A stretch of 60,214 bases of DNA from Candidatus Fermentithermobacillaceae bacterium. GTDB lineage: Bacteria > Bacillota > Sulfobacillia > Fermentithermobacillales > Fermentithermobacillaceae. Positions within the stretch are counted from its first letter, which is position 1, and the number at the start of each line of letters is the position of its first letter. The DNA lies in contig DULO01000022.1 in assembly GCA_012840345.1 (NCBI GenBank), forward strand, positions 1 to 60,214, given 5' to 3'. Below the pieces are notes generated by a model. That model did not search any database. It was given only the letters and a program-made list of their open reading frames with translations, and was not told the DNA's origin. Positions 1 through 8,352 of this stretch are shown here, one piece after another. The translations under genes were made by a program, and so were the position numbers.

Positions 1-112
1 TCCCCAGTGTGATCTCCCAGATGATTGCGTATTGGACCAGAGAAGATCCAAAGAGGGAGACGGTCTGGCTGGCCAAGAATAGCGCTGTGTTCCGCTTCCA
101 GTTAGGGTTCAT
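1..112 (-). CDS. MFS transporter, N-terminal fragment cut by the window edge
   Basis: Reading from 112 towards 1 there is an open frame of 37 codons that starts MNPNWKRNTALFLASQ and continues SLFGSSLVQYAIIWEITLG. This is the usual first transmembrane helix of major facilitator drug-efflux permeases of the macrolide-efflux type, where the SLFGSSLVQYA segment is typical. The frame stays open upstream to further ATG codons (near positions 148 and 160), so the exact start is uncertain. The rest of the gene lies outside the window. It is divergent from feoB. Identification rests on sequence resemblance only; the substrate is unknown. Confidence 0.7.
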   Translation of the reverse strand, partial: MNPNWKRNTALFLASQTVSLFGSSLVQYAIIWEITLG

Positions 113-399
113 GTGTAAGATATCCTGCTCCAGTCGGTTGGACACTACCTTCCTGCCCATTAGGTTGCCCATCTACTTTGCATGTCACAGACTGTTTATC
201 CCGCGGGTTGTTCCATGCGGCCATTCACCAGTTTAGCGGGTCGCTCCCGCCCAGACAGTGCTCCAGTGTATACGAACCTGGTGACTACCGCAACTCGGGA
301 CGTGACGGCGCAAGAAGCACCGCGAGGGCGGCGTCACGATAGAAAAAGCACTACAAGGCGGGTCTCATGCTCAACCCACATCACAAACCTGAGTTCCTA

Positions 400-462
400 T
401 TGCGCGCAGCTTCCCCTGATATATAATGAACGTGAAATTGTTAGGCGTACCTAACATATAAT
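400..462 (+). promoter_or_regulatory. Probable feoBA promoter region
   Basis: A TTGCGC hexamer at 400-405 and a perfect TATAAT at 422-427 are 16 bp apart, a good housekeeping sigma promoter. A second TATAAT sits at 457-462, directly after the palindrome, but has no clear -35. Transcription would give a leader of about 110-140 nt before feoB. Confidence 0.5.
439..456. promoter_or_regulatory. Palindromic operator, probably iron-responsive (DtxR/IdeR-like)
   Basis: The sequence TGTTAGGCGTACCTAACA has two perfect 7-bp arms around a 4-bp centre. The TTAGG and CCTAA half-sites resemble the known DtxR/IdeR iron box. It starts about five bases after the expected start site of the first promoter and touches the second TATAAT, so a bound repressor would block both. 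The regulator assignment is an inference from the half-sites and from the iron transporter downstream. Confidence 0.5.
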
Positions 463-573
463 CTAAACGAAACATATCCCGCCGATTGTCTGGGCCGGAC
501 TCGGTCTACTCACGATCAAGCGGGCCTGATATGGACGGGAGCCGTAACAGACCGCATGGAAAGAAGGTGCCGG

Positions 574-2661
574 ATGTCAACCACAACAGATAGCAGGTTG
601 TTTACGGTTGCCCTCGTTGGCCAGCCCAACGTAGGCAAGAGCGTGGTCATGAACCTGCTCACTGGAGCAGGCGCAGTCGTCTCTAACTACCCGGGGACAA
701 CCGTGGAGATAACAGAAGGAACCATTCAGGGAGCCACCGGGCCGATCCAAGTGATTGACACGCCGGGCATCTACAGCCTCCACTCGGATACCCCGGAGCA
801 GCGTGTCACGCAGAAAGTCCTTCTTGAGGGCAAGGTGGACCTCATTCTTAACATAACCAACGCCAGGACCCTGGCCCGCAGTCTCTACTTGACGCTGCAG
901 CTCTTGGACCTGGAGATCCCCATGATCGTCATCCTTAACCAGATGGACATGGCCGAGGAAGCCGGCATGTCCATTGATGTTCAGGAACTGTCTAAGCGGC
1001 TTGGTGTCCCTGTGGTCCCGATGGTAGCCTCAAAGGGTGCCGGACTGGCTACGCTGAAGAACCGCATTTTCGAAGTGCAGATGGCCCTTTCCGATGAAGC
1101 TGTGTGCCCGCACTGCGGCAGACTCGACAAGGGCCGCTTGAGCAGAGCTTCGACTCCATCCGAAAACGATGAGAACCTGGGCGCCCTCGCGCGCTTCCTA
1201 GGCCGTCCGTTGCGCTTTTCAGAGGACGTCGAATCGGTACTTGAAATCCTGACCACCCGCATCGGCGAAATCATACCTTCCGAAGGCGGCAAACACGGGC
1301 ATCACACCGCCAGAGCGCTGGCTATCCACCTCTTGGAACACGACTCCATGGATGAGGAGCTCCTGAGCGTGTACCCGGAACTCGGTCCGATGATCGAGCA
1401 GTTCCAGAGCGAGGTGGCTTCGGGCCATCCACCGTGCAAAGGATGCTTTAGGGGATGCGCCTTTTGCCCGATGAGCCAAGATCATCCTGCGTCTTTGACC
1501 TGCCTGGAGCGGACCGACGCGGCCCACGATATCGCCCTGGGCGTGCTTAGGAAGGGTTCTCTGAAGACGTCAACCGGATACCGCCAGAAACTCGAACGGT
1601 TGCTCGACGCCCCTCTGACCGGATTGCCGCTTCTAGGCTTGACTCTATGGATTACCTTCTTAGGGGTAATCAAGTTCATGGAGTTCGCTGAGCATTGGGT
1701 ATCGGTGGCCGCGACGCCTCTGGCGGAATGGTTCGCCGCAAAGGCCGCGGAACAGACGGGCCTCCTCAGCGCGTTGCTGCAGTCTATCCCCGACGGGATC
1801 ATCCTGCCGTTTACCGTGGTCATGCCCGCTATGATAGGCATTTACACGGCCATGGCGATATTGGAAGACAGCGGGCTTTTGCCGAGGATTGCCGTGATGA
1901 TGGATAGGCTTATGTCCTTTTTCGGACTGCCCGGACAGTCAACTATTCCCTTGCTTCTGGGGTTTGGATGCAAGGCTCCGGCGATACTCGGAACCAGGGC
2001 TCTTCCAGGAAAAGACCAGCGTTTCATCATCTCCGCCCTCCTCGCCATCACGGTCCCGTGCGCGGCAAGCCTGGGGATCATAACGGGTCTTGGGACAACG
2101 TTTAACGCTCGCCTTCCCGTCATCTATGGCTCGATGGCGGTCGTGTTCGTGATCCTGGGGCTCAGCCTCGGACGGACTTCGCGCGGAGTGGATCGCCACT
2201 TGGTTCTTGAAATTCCGCCGCTTCGCCTGCCGGTGGTATCCAATGTCATCTCAAAGACGTGGATGCGCCTGCAGGGGTTCTTCGGCCACGTGCTCCCCCT
2301 GCTTGTAGCTACCAGCATCGGGGTCCAAGTCCTTCTGGAACTTGGAGTCCTGAGCGGGCTAGCCAGGCTTAACCCGATTAGCCTGAGATGGCTGGGCGTC
2401 GGCGGAGAATCGCTGGTAGGCGTGGCGGTCTCGGCCATTCAGAAGTATATGGGTCCCATGGTGCTGATGAACCTCCCGCTTTCCGCGCGAGAGGCCACTA
2501 TAGCGGGCGCGATGGTATCGGTGTCCATGCCCTGCTTGCCCGTGTCTATCCTTATCGGCAAGGAACAGGGGTGGGGAGCGCTGGCAAAGATATTCGGGCT
2601 AGCGTTGATGTTGTCGTTAGTCGTGGGAGTCGTTCTCAACGCGGTGCTTCCGGTTTTCTAG
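574..2661 (+). CDS. feoB: FeoB ferrous iron transporter with G-protein domain
   Basis: FeoB imports Fe(II) across the cytoplasmic membrane. The protein (695 aa) opens with a GTPase domain: G1 motif GQPNVGKS at residues 16-23, DTPG at 62-65 and NQMD at 122-125. The C-terminal half (from about residue 350) is a series of hydrophobic segments with the two Gate-type nucleoside-recognition regions of the family. The ATG at 574 is chosen because AGAAGG lies seven bases before it; an in-frame ATG at 556 has no such site. Unusual is a cysteine-rich linker between the two domains: CPHC at 178-181 and cysteines at 288, 291, 295, 298 and 310, which could bind a metal or cluster. feoA follows after 68 bases. 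Confidence 0.95.
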   Translation: MSTTTDSRLFTVALVGQPNVGKSVVMNLLTGAGAVVSNYPGTTVEITEGTIQGATGPIQVIDTPGIYSLHSDTPEQRVTQKVLLEGKVDLILNITNARTLARSLYLTLQLLDLEIPMIVILNQMDMAEEAGMSIDVQELSKRLGVPVVPMVASKGAGLATLKNRIFEVQMALSDEAVCPHCGRLDKGRLSRASTPSENDENLGALARFLGRPLRFSEDVESVLEILTTRIGEIIPSEGGKHGHHTARALAIHLLEHDSMDEELLSVYPELGPMIEQFQSEVASGHPPCKGCFRGCAFCPMSQDHPASLTCLERTDAAHDIALGVLRKGSLKTSTGYRQKLERLLDAPLTGLPLLGLTLWITFLGVIKFMEFAEHWVSVAATPLAEWFAAKAAEQTGLLSALLQSIPDGIILPFTVVMPAMIGIYTAMAILEDSGLLPRIAVMMDRLMSFFGLPGQSTIPLLLGFGCKAPAILGTRALPGKDQRFIISALLAITVPCAASLGIITGLGTTFNARLPVIYGSMAVVFVILGLSLGRTSRGVDRHLVLEIPPLRLPVVSNVISKTWMRLQGFFGHVLPLLVATSIGVQVLLELGVLSGLARLNPISLRWLGVGGESLVGVAVSAIQKYMGPMVLMNLPLSAREATIAGAMVSVSMPCLPVSILIGKEQGWGALAKIFGLALMLSLVVGVVLNAVLPVF

Positions 2662-2729
2662 GCCTGTGTTTTGGGCAACCGCGGGGTCTACAAGTCTGAG
2701 TAGTTTTTCAAGGATAGGGGGAGTCTAGC

Positions 2730-2951
2730 ATGACACTAGCCGAAGCCCGTCCCGGCGACAATCTGACGGTCGAGCCGGTAGCTGGACAGGGAGTTCTGCG
2801 AAGGCTTTGGGACCTGGGTGTCCTGCCAGGGTCCACCGTTAAGGTGCTTGCTTCGCATCCGTTTCGAGGCCCGGTTGTGATCGCTGCCGACGGAATCCAG
2901 GTGGCAATCGGCCGCGGTTTGGCTGCAAAGGTCCCGGTCTCGAGAGCCTGA
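2730..2951 (+). CDS. feoA: FeoA accessory protein for ferrous iron uptake
   Basis: A 73-aa SH3-like FeoA domain. The pattern GVLRRLWDLGVLPGSTVKVL is the usual FeoA core, followed by a short second sheet ending IGRGLAAKVPV. FeoA is thought to act on FeoB at the inner face of the membrane. A strong purine-rich site (GGGGGAG) precedes the ATG. The order feoB then feoA is opposite to the common feoA-feoB order. It should be co-transcribed with feoB under the same iron-responsive control. Confidence 0.92.
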   Translation: MTLAEARPGDNLTVEPVAGQGVLRRLWDLGVLPGSTVKVLASHPFRGPVVIAADGIQVAIGRGLAAKVPVSRA

Positions 2952-3009
2952 CAGAGCTTGATTTGGAAAGTCTAATCTTGGCAGTTCAACGCAGAACCTA
3001 ATGCGGAGC

Positions 3010-3573
3010 CTAAGGCGTTGATTCGTCTTCCTGCTTTAGATCTCCTCGGAACATAAGCACCATACGCGGATGGCGGTGGGATAGCGCCACCGCCACCGGT
3101 ATCACTCCGATTTGGAGGATGATTCCCGGAAGCGATTGGGTGAAAGCCGCAGCGATGGGCGCCCACACCGGCACCCGGTCGAAGCCGAGGAGCGGGAACA
3201 GAAGGAACGTCAGTAAGCCGTAGACAATCCTTCCGCCAAACATGGCTCCAAGCAGCGAGGGAATGACCCCCAAGCGCGCTTTGTCGTACAGGAGCCCGGC
3301 GATAAGTCCGTAGACCGCCAACTCGAAAGCCATCAGCCAGGCTGTCGGAGGAAACAAGGGGGGCATGCCCGTCATAACTCCGCTCAACAGAGGAGTGGCA
3401 AACCCAATCAACGCGGCTCTGACAGGGCCGCAATAGTAGGCTGAAAGTAGTACGGGGATATGCATTGGCAGAAAGGTTTTCCCGAGCCCAACCGCGTGAA
3501 ACATGATGGGCACGAGGATTCCCAACGCGACAAACAGCCCGCCTAAGGCAGTCTTCCTAAGACTCCGGTCCAT
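3010..3573 (-). CDS. ECF transporter S component (substrate-binding membrane protein)
   Basis: A 187-aa integral membrane protein with five to six hydrophobic segments. The segment FLPMHIPVLLSAYYCGP is characteristic of one subgroup of energy-coupling factor S components, which bind vitamins or related small molecules with high affinity. The ATG at 3573 has GGAGG seven bases upstream. No ECF ATPase or T component is nearby, so it would use a shared module encoded elsewhere, which is common for group II ECF systems. The substrate cannot be told from the sequence; no known vitamin riboswitch was recognised upstream. Confidence 0.8.
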   Translation of the reverse strand: MDRSLRKTALGGLFVALGILVPIMFHAVGLGKTFLPMHIPVLLSAYYCGPVRAALIGFATPLLSGVMTGMPPLFPPTAWLMAFELAVYGLIAGLLYDKARLGVIPSLLGAMFGGRIVYGLLTFLLFPLLGFDRVPVWAPIAAAFTQSLPGIILQIGVIPVAVALSHRHPRMVLMFRGDLKQEDESTP

Positions 3574-3968
3574 AGTCCGCCCTCCGCGCTTTAGACTCGC
3601 TCGCTATACTGTAACACGAGGAAGCTTCGTTACACCACAATTCACAACAGTTGATTACTCCCCAAGGCGGAGACGTCTCCTGTTCATGACTCCGCGTCAC
3701 AAAGTCGTCGGTTCTTGGACACAGTATCTTGCGGTGAAACTTCTTTGGCGAAGGTTGTGTGTTCGGCACATTTGGCTGACCTAGACCGTGCAGCAACATG
3801 TCCGGACTGGTCAAAGGGCAAGGAACACCGCAGGGTGAACTAACAATGTGGCGCACCGAGGCGCATCTATAAGGGCTTCATACGGTACAATTTGGCTCGG
3901 GCGGGAGGTGCGAGCGGCGGCAACACGCCGGCGGTCTCCCGGAAACCCGACGATCGGGAGGTCAGGAC
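3574..3968. other. Divergent intergenic region with two inverted repeats
   Basis: About 395 bases between the ECF S component gene and the SDR gene. It holds a 12-bp perfect palindrome GGAGACGTCTCC at about 3668-3679 and an imperfect inverted repeat with arms TGTAAC and GTTACA at about 3609-3634, close upstream of the minus-strand gene. Either could be an operator. A TACAAT near 3885-3890 could be a -10 for the plus-strand gene. No gene and no recognisable riboswitch was seen. Confidence 0.4.
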
Positions 3969-4814
3969 ATGAGTTTCGAAGGCAAGGTAGCCATAATCAC
4001 CGGCGGCGGTCGAGGAATCGGAAGGGCGACGGCCATCACCATGGCCAAGAAAGGCGCGAAGGTCTGCGTAGCCTCTAGAACAAAGGAAGACCTGGAAGAG
4101 ACGTGCCGCATGGTAAGGGAAGCCGGCGGGGAATGCATGTACGTGGTCACAGACATTTGTAAGCTGGACCAAATCAGGAACATGATCGACAAAACGGTCG
4201 AGGCGTACGGACGGCTCGATATCCTGGTGAATAACGCGGCAGGCGGAACGCGCACCTCTTCAAGGGGAGACATCTTGACCGTGACCGAGGAAGAATGGAA
4301 GTGGACCTACGACGGAACGGTCACAGCGGTTTACCGGGCATCTCAATACGCTCTACCCCACCTCATTAAGACCAAGGGCAACATCGTAAACGTCGGCTCC
4401 ACCCAGGGGCTCAGCGGACGACGGAGAAACGCGGCTTACAGCTCAGCTAAGGCGGCAATCGTCAACTTGACCCGCTGCATGGCACTGGACCTGCTCGATT
4501 ACGGTGTCAGAGTCAACTGCGCGGTTCCCGGCCATATCGACAACGAGTACTACGTGGCTTTGAAGGCCGCTCTCAATGATCCTGAGCACGAGGAAGAGAT
4601 CATCGCCGCCCAACCTGTATCCATCCAGAAAAAACTGCGTGAACAGATCGAAGCCTACAAAACTGACCCGATAGTAAGGACTCACCTCGGGAGAGGCTTT
4701 AGCGGCACCCCGCAGGAAATGGCAAACGCTATCGTCTTCTTGGCCTCGGATGAAGCATCGTTCATTAACGGAGAATATCTAGTAGTAGACGGAGGTTCTT
4801 CCTGCGGGAAGTAG
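3969..4814 (+). CDS. SDR-family NAD(P)-dependent oxidoreductase
   Basis: A 281-aa Rossmann-fold short-chain dehydrogenase/reductase. The dinucleotide-binding motif TGGGRGIG is at residues 11-18, the NNAAG motif at 88-92, and the catalytic Ser144, Tyr157 and Lys161 lie in NVGSTQG and AAYSSAK. An insertion of about 30 residues after the VPGHIDNEY segment covers the substrate loop, so the substrate is not predictable. GGGAGG precedes the ATG. It appears to be a single gene; the next plus-strand transcript starts at its own promoter at 4854. Confidence 0.88.
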   Translation: MSFEGKVAIITGGGRGIGRATAITMAKKGAKVCVASRTKEDLEETCRMVREAGGECMYVVTDICKLDQIRNMIDKTVEAYGRLDILVNNAAGGTRTSSRGDILTVTEEEWKWTYDGTVTAVYRASQYALPHLIKTKGNIVNVGSTQGLSGRRRNAAYSSAKAAIVNLTRCMALDLLDYGVRVNCAVPGHIDNEYYVALKAALNDPEHEEEIIAAQPVSIQKKLREQIEAYKTDPIVRTHLGRGFSGTPQEMANAIVFLASDEASFINGEYLVVDGGSSCGK

Positions 4815-4853
4815 GATAACCTGACCGTGGACGGTCTCAGAAGCAACAACCGC

Positions 4854-4882
4854 TTGCGCGCTAGGCCTTAGCCATGTATAAT
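4854..4882 (+). promoter_or_regulatory. Housekeeping promoter of the proline operon
   Basis: TTGCGC at 4854-4859 and a perfect TATAAT at 4877-4882 are separated by 17 bp. The start site would be near 4889, about 350 bases before the proC-proB start codon, which fits the T-box leader that follows. The same TTGCGC -35 sequence is used in front of feoB. Confidence 0.7.
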
Positions 4883-4888
4883 GCATGA

Positions 4889-5222
4889 AACCTCGCCGCA
4901 AGCGCGCGGTATTCGGATGGGCCGTTCGAACGCGGCACGAACGCGACGTAAATATAAGGCAACTGAATAGCGACAGGCTATGACCGGGAACAGAGAAGAA
5001 CCTCTGACGCACAGAAAGCCAGCCGTTAGATGAGAGGCCGGACGCAGTGACTTCTCACACCCGCCCGTGAGCCTCCGGTGATGAACCGCGACGGGTAAGT
5101 CTGCCCGTTAACACAGACGGGGTTTTGAGTAGAATTCCAGAACCCGGCAGAGCGGGGCTTATGCCCAACTAAGGTGGTACCGCGAAGATGACCCTTCGTC
5201 CTTTGAGGACGGAGGGTTTTTG
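4889..5222 (+). ncRNA. T-box riboswitch leader controlling proline biosynthesis
   Basis: The conserved T-box sequence AAGGTGGTACCGCG is at 5171-5184, immediately before a strong terminator hairpin (5191-5217, then a T run). The region between the promoter and this motif is long enough for stem I and the connecting stems. In this RNA class uncharged tRNA binds the leader and stabilises an antiterminator. As the genes downstream make proline, the cognate tRNA is inferred to be tRNA-Pro. I could not place the CCN specifier codon or fold stem I by eye. Confidence 0.85.
5191..5221 (+). terminator. T-box-controlled intrinsic terminator
   Basis: Arms ACCCTTCGTCC and GGACGGAGGGT pair over 11 bp around a TTTGA loop and are followed by a T run. 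The 5' arm starts a few bases after the T-box motif, as expected for a terminator that competes with the antiterminator. The end is only 17 bases before the proC-proB start codon. Confidence 0.85.
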
Positions 5223-5238
5223 ATTTGGAGGGATTAGC

Positions 5239-6918
5239 GTGATCGAGAACGGAATTGGATTCATCGGGGCCGGGAACATGGCTTCGTCCCTCATCAGAGG
5301 AGTAATCTCGGTGGGCATCGTGCGCCCGGAAGAGATCGTTGCCATAAACAAGGTCAACCGCGACCGCCTGGAAGGGCTGGTGCGAGAGCACGGCATTCGC
5401 GCCGCCGGCAGCTTGAAAGAGCTGGTGGAACAATGCGGGACGTTAGTCCTGGCGGTCAAGCCAGACCAAGTTCCGGAGGTGCTTGACGACCTGTCGCGGA
5501 TTCCTATCGCGGCGTCTGGACAAGAAAACGCTCCCGAGCTATCCAAAGGACACCGCCTGCTCATATCGGTAGCGGCTGGAGTGCCCCTATCCTACTTCGA
5601 AACCGCTCTGGGCGAGCGCTTTTCGGTGGTGAGGTCGATGCCCAACATCCCCTCTCAGGTTGGGGAAGGGGTCACCGCTCTCTGCGCTGGACCGTCCGTC
5701 GGAACGGCGGAAAGACTGCTCGCGGAAAGGATCTTAGGAGCGGTCGGAAAGGTGTTCTGGGTGAACGAAGACCAGCTGGACGTAGTCACCGCCCTTTCCG
5801 GCAGCGGTCCCGCCTACTTTTTCAGGTTCGCCGAAGATATGGCGGCTGCCGGAGCCAAGATGGGCCTCGACTCCGAGTTGGCGGAACAGTTGGCCCGTCA
5901 CACCTTGGCGGGAGCGGGACATCTCGTGAAGAGCACAACGCTCAGCCTGCGGGAACTGGTCCGCAAGGTAACCTCTCCCCACGGCACCACGGCCGCCGCC
6001 CTTTCGGTCTTCCAAGGAAAGCGCCTGGACCTAGTGGTTGAGGAAGCCATGGCGCGGGCGGCGGCAAGGTCCAGGGAGATGGCCCAAACGCCTGAGCGGC
6101 ACATCTTAACCAAAGCACAGAGAGTGATAGTCAAAGTCGGGTCGTCTACGGTCGCGGATTCCTCCGGCCGGCTCAACGCGACTGTGCTGAAGGAGCTGGT
6201 AAGGCAAATAGCGGCTCTTAAGGCGCTGGGCAGAGAGGTCATCTTGGTGTCTTCCGGGGCCGTTGCCGCAGGAAGGGGCAAGATGCAGGCACAAGGGAAG
6301 GAGTCTGTGACCGAGCGGCAGGTATTGTCGGCAGTAGGTCAAGCCATCCTCATGCAGACGTACGAGTCCTTGTTCGCGGAGCACGGCATGACGGTCGCGC
6401 AGGTGCTTTTGACAAAGGATGATTTCACCATCCCCAAACGCTCAGAGATATGTAAGAACACTCTGTCAGAGTTGTGCAGGCGGGGGATCGTTCCCATCAT
6501 CAACGAAAACGATGCCGTGTCCTTCGACGAGATCAAGCTTGGGGACAATGACACTCTCTCGGCGAGAGTCGCGGTCTTGGTTTCCGCCGGGGCGCTAATC
6601 CTGCTTACGGATACCGATGGACTGTTCAGCGCGGACCCGAGGCTGGACCCCGGCGCGACATTGCTGAGGACGGTTGAAAAGATAAGTCCGGAAGTCTCGG
6701 CGATGGCGATGCCCACTTCAGATCTGCGCGGGACCGGCGGCATGGTCACAAAACTGTGGGCTGCCAACCTGGCGACGGTAAACGGCATCCCCACAGTGAT
6801 TGCCAACGGCAGCACCCCGGATGTCCTCCTGTCTGTGGTGGCGGGCAAGGAGATCGGCACGTTTTTCCCCGCAAACGGAAAAGAGCCGACCAACGGCAAG
6901 GAATCGTACACAGGGTAG
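5239..6918 (+). CDS. proC-proB: Fused pyrroline-5-carboxylate reductase (ProC) and glutamate 5-kinase (ProB)
   Basis: One continuous 559-aa frame carries two enzymes of proline synthesis. Residues 1 to about 283 are ProC: GFIGAGNMA near the start, the core SGSGPAYFF at 187-195 and VTSPHGTT at 244-251 (the second Gly of the usual SPGGTT is His here). Residues about 289-550 are ProB: VIVKVGSS at 297-303, ILVSSGAVAAG at about 335-345 and the glutamate-binding INENDAVSF region. ProB lacks the optional PUA domain. The linker is only a few residues. The start is GTG with GGAGGG upstream. ProB makes glutamyl phosphate and ProC does the last reduction; proA, which does the middle step, follows after 48 bases. 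The continuous frame argues against two overlapping genes. Confidence 0.92.
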   Translation: MIENGIGFIGAGNMASSLIRGVISVGIVRPEEIVAINKVNRDRLEGLVREHGIRAAGSLKELVEQCGTLVLAVKPDQVPEVLDDLSRIPIAASGQENAPELSKGHRLLISVAAGVPLSYFETALGERFSVVRSMPNIPSQVGEGVTALCAGPSVGTAERLLAERILGAVGKVFWVNEDQLDVVTALSGSGPAYFFRFAEDMAAAGAKMGLDSELAEQLARHTLAGAGHLVKSTTLSLRELVRKVTSPHGTTAAALSVFQGKRLDLVVEEAMARAAARSREMAQTPERHILTKAQRVIVKVGSSTVADSSGRLNATVLKELVRQIAALKALGREVILVSSGAVAAGRGKMQAQGKESVTERQVLSAVGQAILMQTYESLFAEHGMTVAQVLLTKDDFTIPKRSEICKNTLSELCRRGIVPIINENDAVSFDEIKLGDNDTLSARVAVLVSAGALILLTDTDGLFSADPRLDPGATLLRTVEKISPEVSAMAMPTSDLRGTGGMVTKLWAANLATVNGIPTVIANGSTPDVLLSVVAGKEIGTFFPANGKEPTNGKESYTG

Positions 6919-6966
6919 TCCCGGTTTTCAGCGACAAGCGCGAGTAATTCTGGAGGTGACCCCTTC

Positions 6967-8217
6967 ATGGACCGACTTAGTGTCAAAGACATGGCGATCC
7001 GGGCCCGAAGCGCGAGCAAGTATTTGGCGGGCGCGGGGCAGGAAGCGAAAAACCGCGTCCTGGAGCTTATGGCTGAATCTCTGCTGGAAAGAGCAAACGA
7101 CGTTCTGGAAGCCAACGGTCGCGATGTGGAAAAAGCCACTCTAGCCGGATTGCCGTCCGCTATGTTGAAGCGTCTAACCGTGACCCAAGCCAAATTGGAG
7201 TCTATGGCCAACGGCATCAGGAAGGTTGCGGCTTTGCCTGATCCTGTCGGTAAAGTCCTTGAATCCTGGGAGCGCCCCAACGGCCTCAAGATTCAGAAGG
7301 TTAGCGTACCTTTCGGTGTGATCGGGATAATCTACGAGTCCCGCCCTGACGTGACGGCGGATGCCACAGCGTTGTGCCTTAAGTCCGGAAACGCGGTCAT
7401 CCTTCGCGGCGGTACGGAGAGCATCGAATCCAACTTAGCTATTGTCGGAGCTTTGGGAGCCGCTCTTGCCAAGGCGGGAGCCCCGGTAGATTGTGTGCAG
7501 TATCTGGTCGATCCTGACCGCTCGGCTGTGAAAGAAATGCTGCATCTTAGCGGTTACATTGACTTGCTGATCCCAAGGGGCGGGGCAAACCTCATTAAGA
7601 CGGTCGTTCAAGACTCGACCGTACCCGTAATCGAGACGGGCACAGGAAACTGCCACGTCTACGTCCATGAGAAGGCGGACCTCTCCATGGCGCTAGACAT
7701 CGCGATAAACGCCAAGTGCAGCAATCCGGCAGTGTGCAACGCCATGGAGACCCTCTTGGTTGACCGGGCCGTTGCCCGTGACTTCCTGCCAGGTCTAGTC
7801 TCGTCGCTCAAAGAGCGCGGAGTCGAAGTCCGCGGATGCTCCGAGACCAGAGCCATAGTGCCGGACGTGCAGCCGGCAACCGAAGATGACTGGGCTACTG
7901 AGTATTTGGACCTTACCCTGGCCGTGAAGGTTGTCGGAGGACTCGACGAGGCGCTGGATCACATCTCCAAATACGGAACAATGCACTCTGAAGCCATAGT
8001 AACCACGGATGAAGCCGCGGCAGCGCGTTTTAGGTCGTCGGTCGACGCCGCGTGCGTCTACGTAAACGCCAGCACCCGCTTTACCGATGGGTTCGAGTTT
8101 GGTTTCGGCGCGGAGATAGGGATATCAACGCAGAAACTGCACGCCCGCGGTCCAATGGGGCTAAGGGAGTTAAACACCTATAAGTACGTGGTGACCGGGA
8201 ACGGGCAGATTAGATAA
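6967..8217 (+). CDS. proA: Gamma-glutamyl phosphate reductase (glutamate-5-semialdehyde dehydrogenase)
   Basis: This NADPH-dependent enzyme turns glutamyl phosphate into glutamate semialdehyde, which cyclises to pyrroline-5-carboxylate for ProC. The protein is 416 aa, the normal family length. The probable catalytic cysteine is Cys257 in NPAVCNAMETLL. The ALDH-like nucleotide-binding segment IYESRPDVTADA is at about 122-133 and the conserved C-terminal segment STRFTDGFEFGFGAEIGIST is complete. TGGAGGTGA precedes the ATG. It is the last gene of the T-box-controlled operon; a strong terminator follows four bases after the stop. Confidence 0.96.
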   Translation: MDRLSVKDMAIRARSASKYLAGAGQEAKNRVLELMAESLLERANDVLEANGRDVEKATLAGLPSAMLKRLTVTQAKLESMANGIRKVAALPDPVGKVLESWERPNGLKIQKVSVPFGVIGIIYESRPDVTADATALCLKSGNAVILRGGTESIESNLAIVGALGAALAKAGAPVDCVQYLVDPDRSAVKEMLHLSGYIDLLIPRGGANLIKTVVQDSTVPVIETGTGNCHVYVHEKADLSMALDIAINAKCSNPAVCNAMETLLVDRAVARDFLPGLVSSLKERGVEVRGCSETRAIVPDVQPATEDDWATEYLDLTLAVKVVGGLDEALDHISKYGTMHSEAIVTTDEAAAARFRSSVDAACVYVNASTRFTDGFEFGFGAEIGISTQKLHARGPMGLRELNTYKYVVTGNGQIR

Positions 8218-8220
8218 CAA

Positions 8221-8255
8221 GAAAGACCGGTCCCAAAAGCACGGACCGGTCTTTC
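8221..8255. terminator. Intrinsic terminator after proA
   Basis: GAAAGACCGGTCC and GGACCGGTCTTTC form a perfect 13-bp stem with a 9-base loop. The T-rich end of the 3' arm fits plus-strand termination; because the stem is symmetric it could also stop transcripts coming from nagA. Confidence 0.85.
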
Positions 8256-8352
8256 TGTCTCATCTTTTGAGCCCGTTTTAGACGCGGCGGCTCAGGAGCG
8301 CGGAGCGATCCAGAAACCCTCTTGACGCTCACCGAGCTCCTTCCCTGTTTCG

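Larger units (their letters stand above)
113..573. other. Divergent intergenic region between the MFS gene and feoB
   Basis: This stretch of about 460 bases holds no convincing gene. Short open frames in it lack ribosome-binding sites and have unlikely composition. It contains the probable feoB promoters and an 18-bp palindrome described separately. Nothing else could be recognised. Confidence 0.5.

Noticed and set aside
3574-3870. Vitamin riboswitch (TPP, folate or preQ1) before the ECF S component
   Set aside because: No match to the conserved cores was visible on the minus strand.
6339-7289. 316-aa minus-strand open frame opposite proB and proA
   Set aside because: It lies wholly opposite two well-conserved enzymes and has no family resemblance; a typical shadow frame in G+C-rich DNA.
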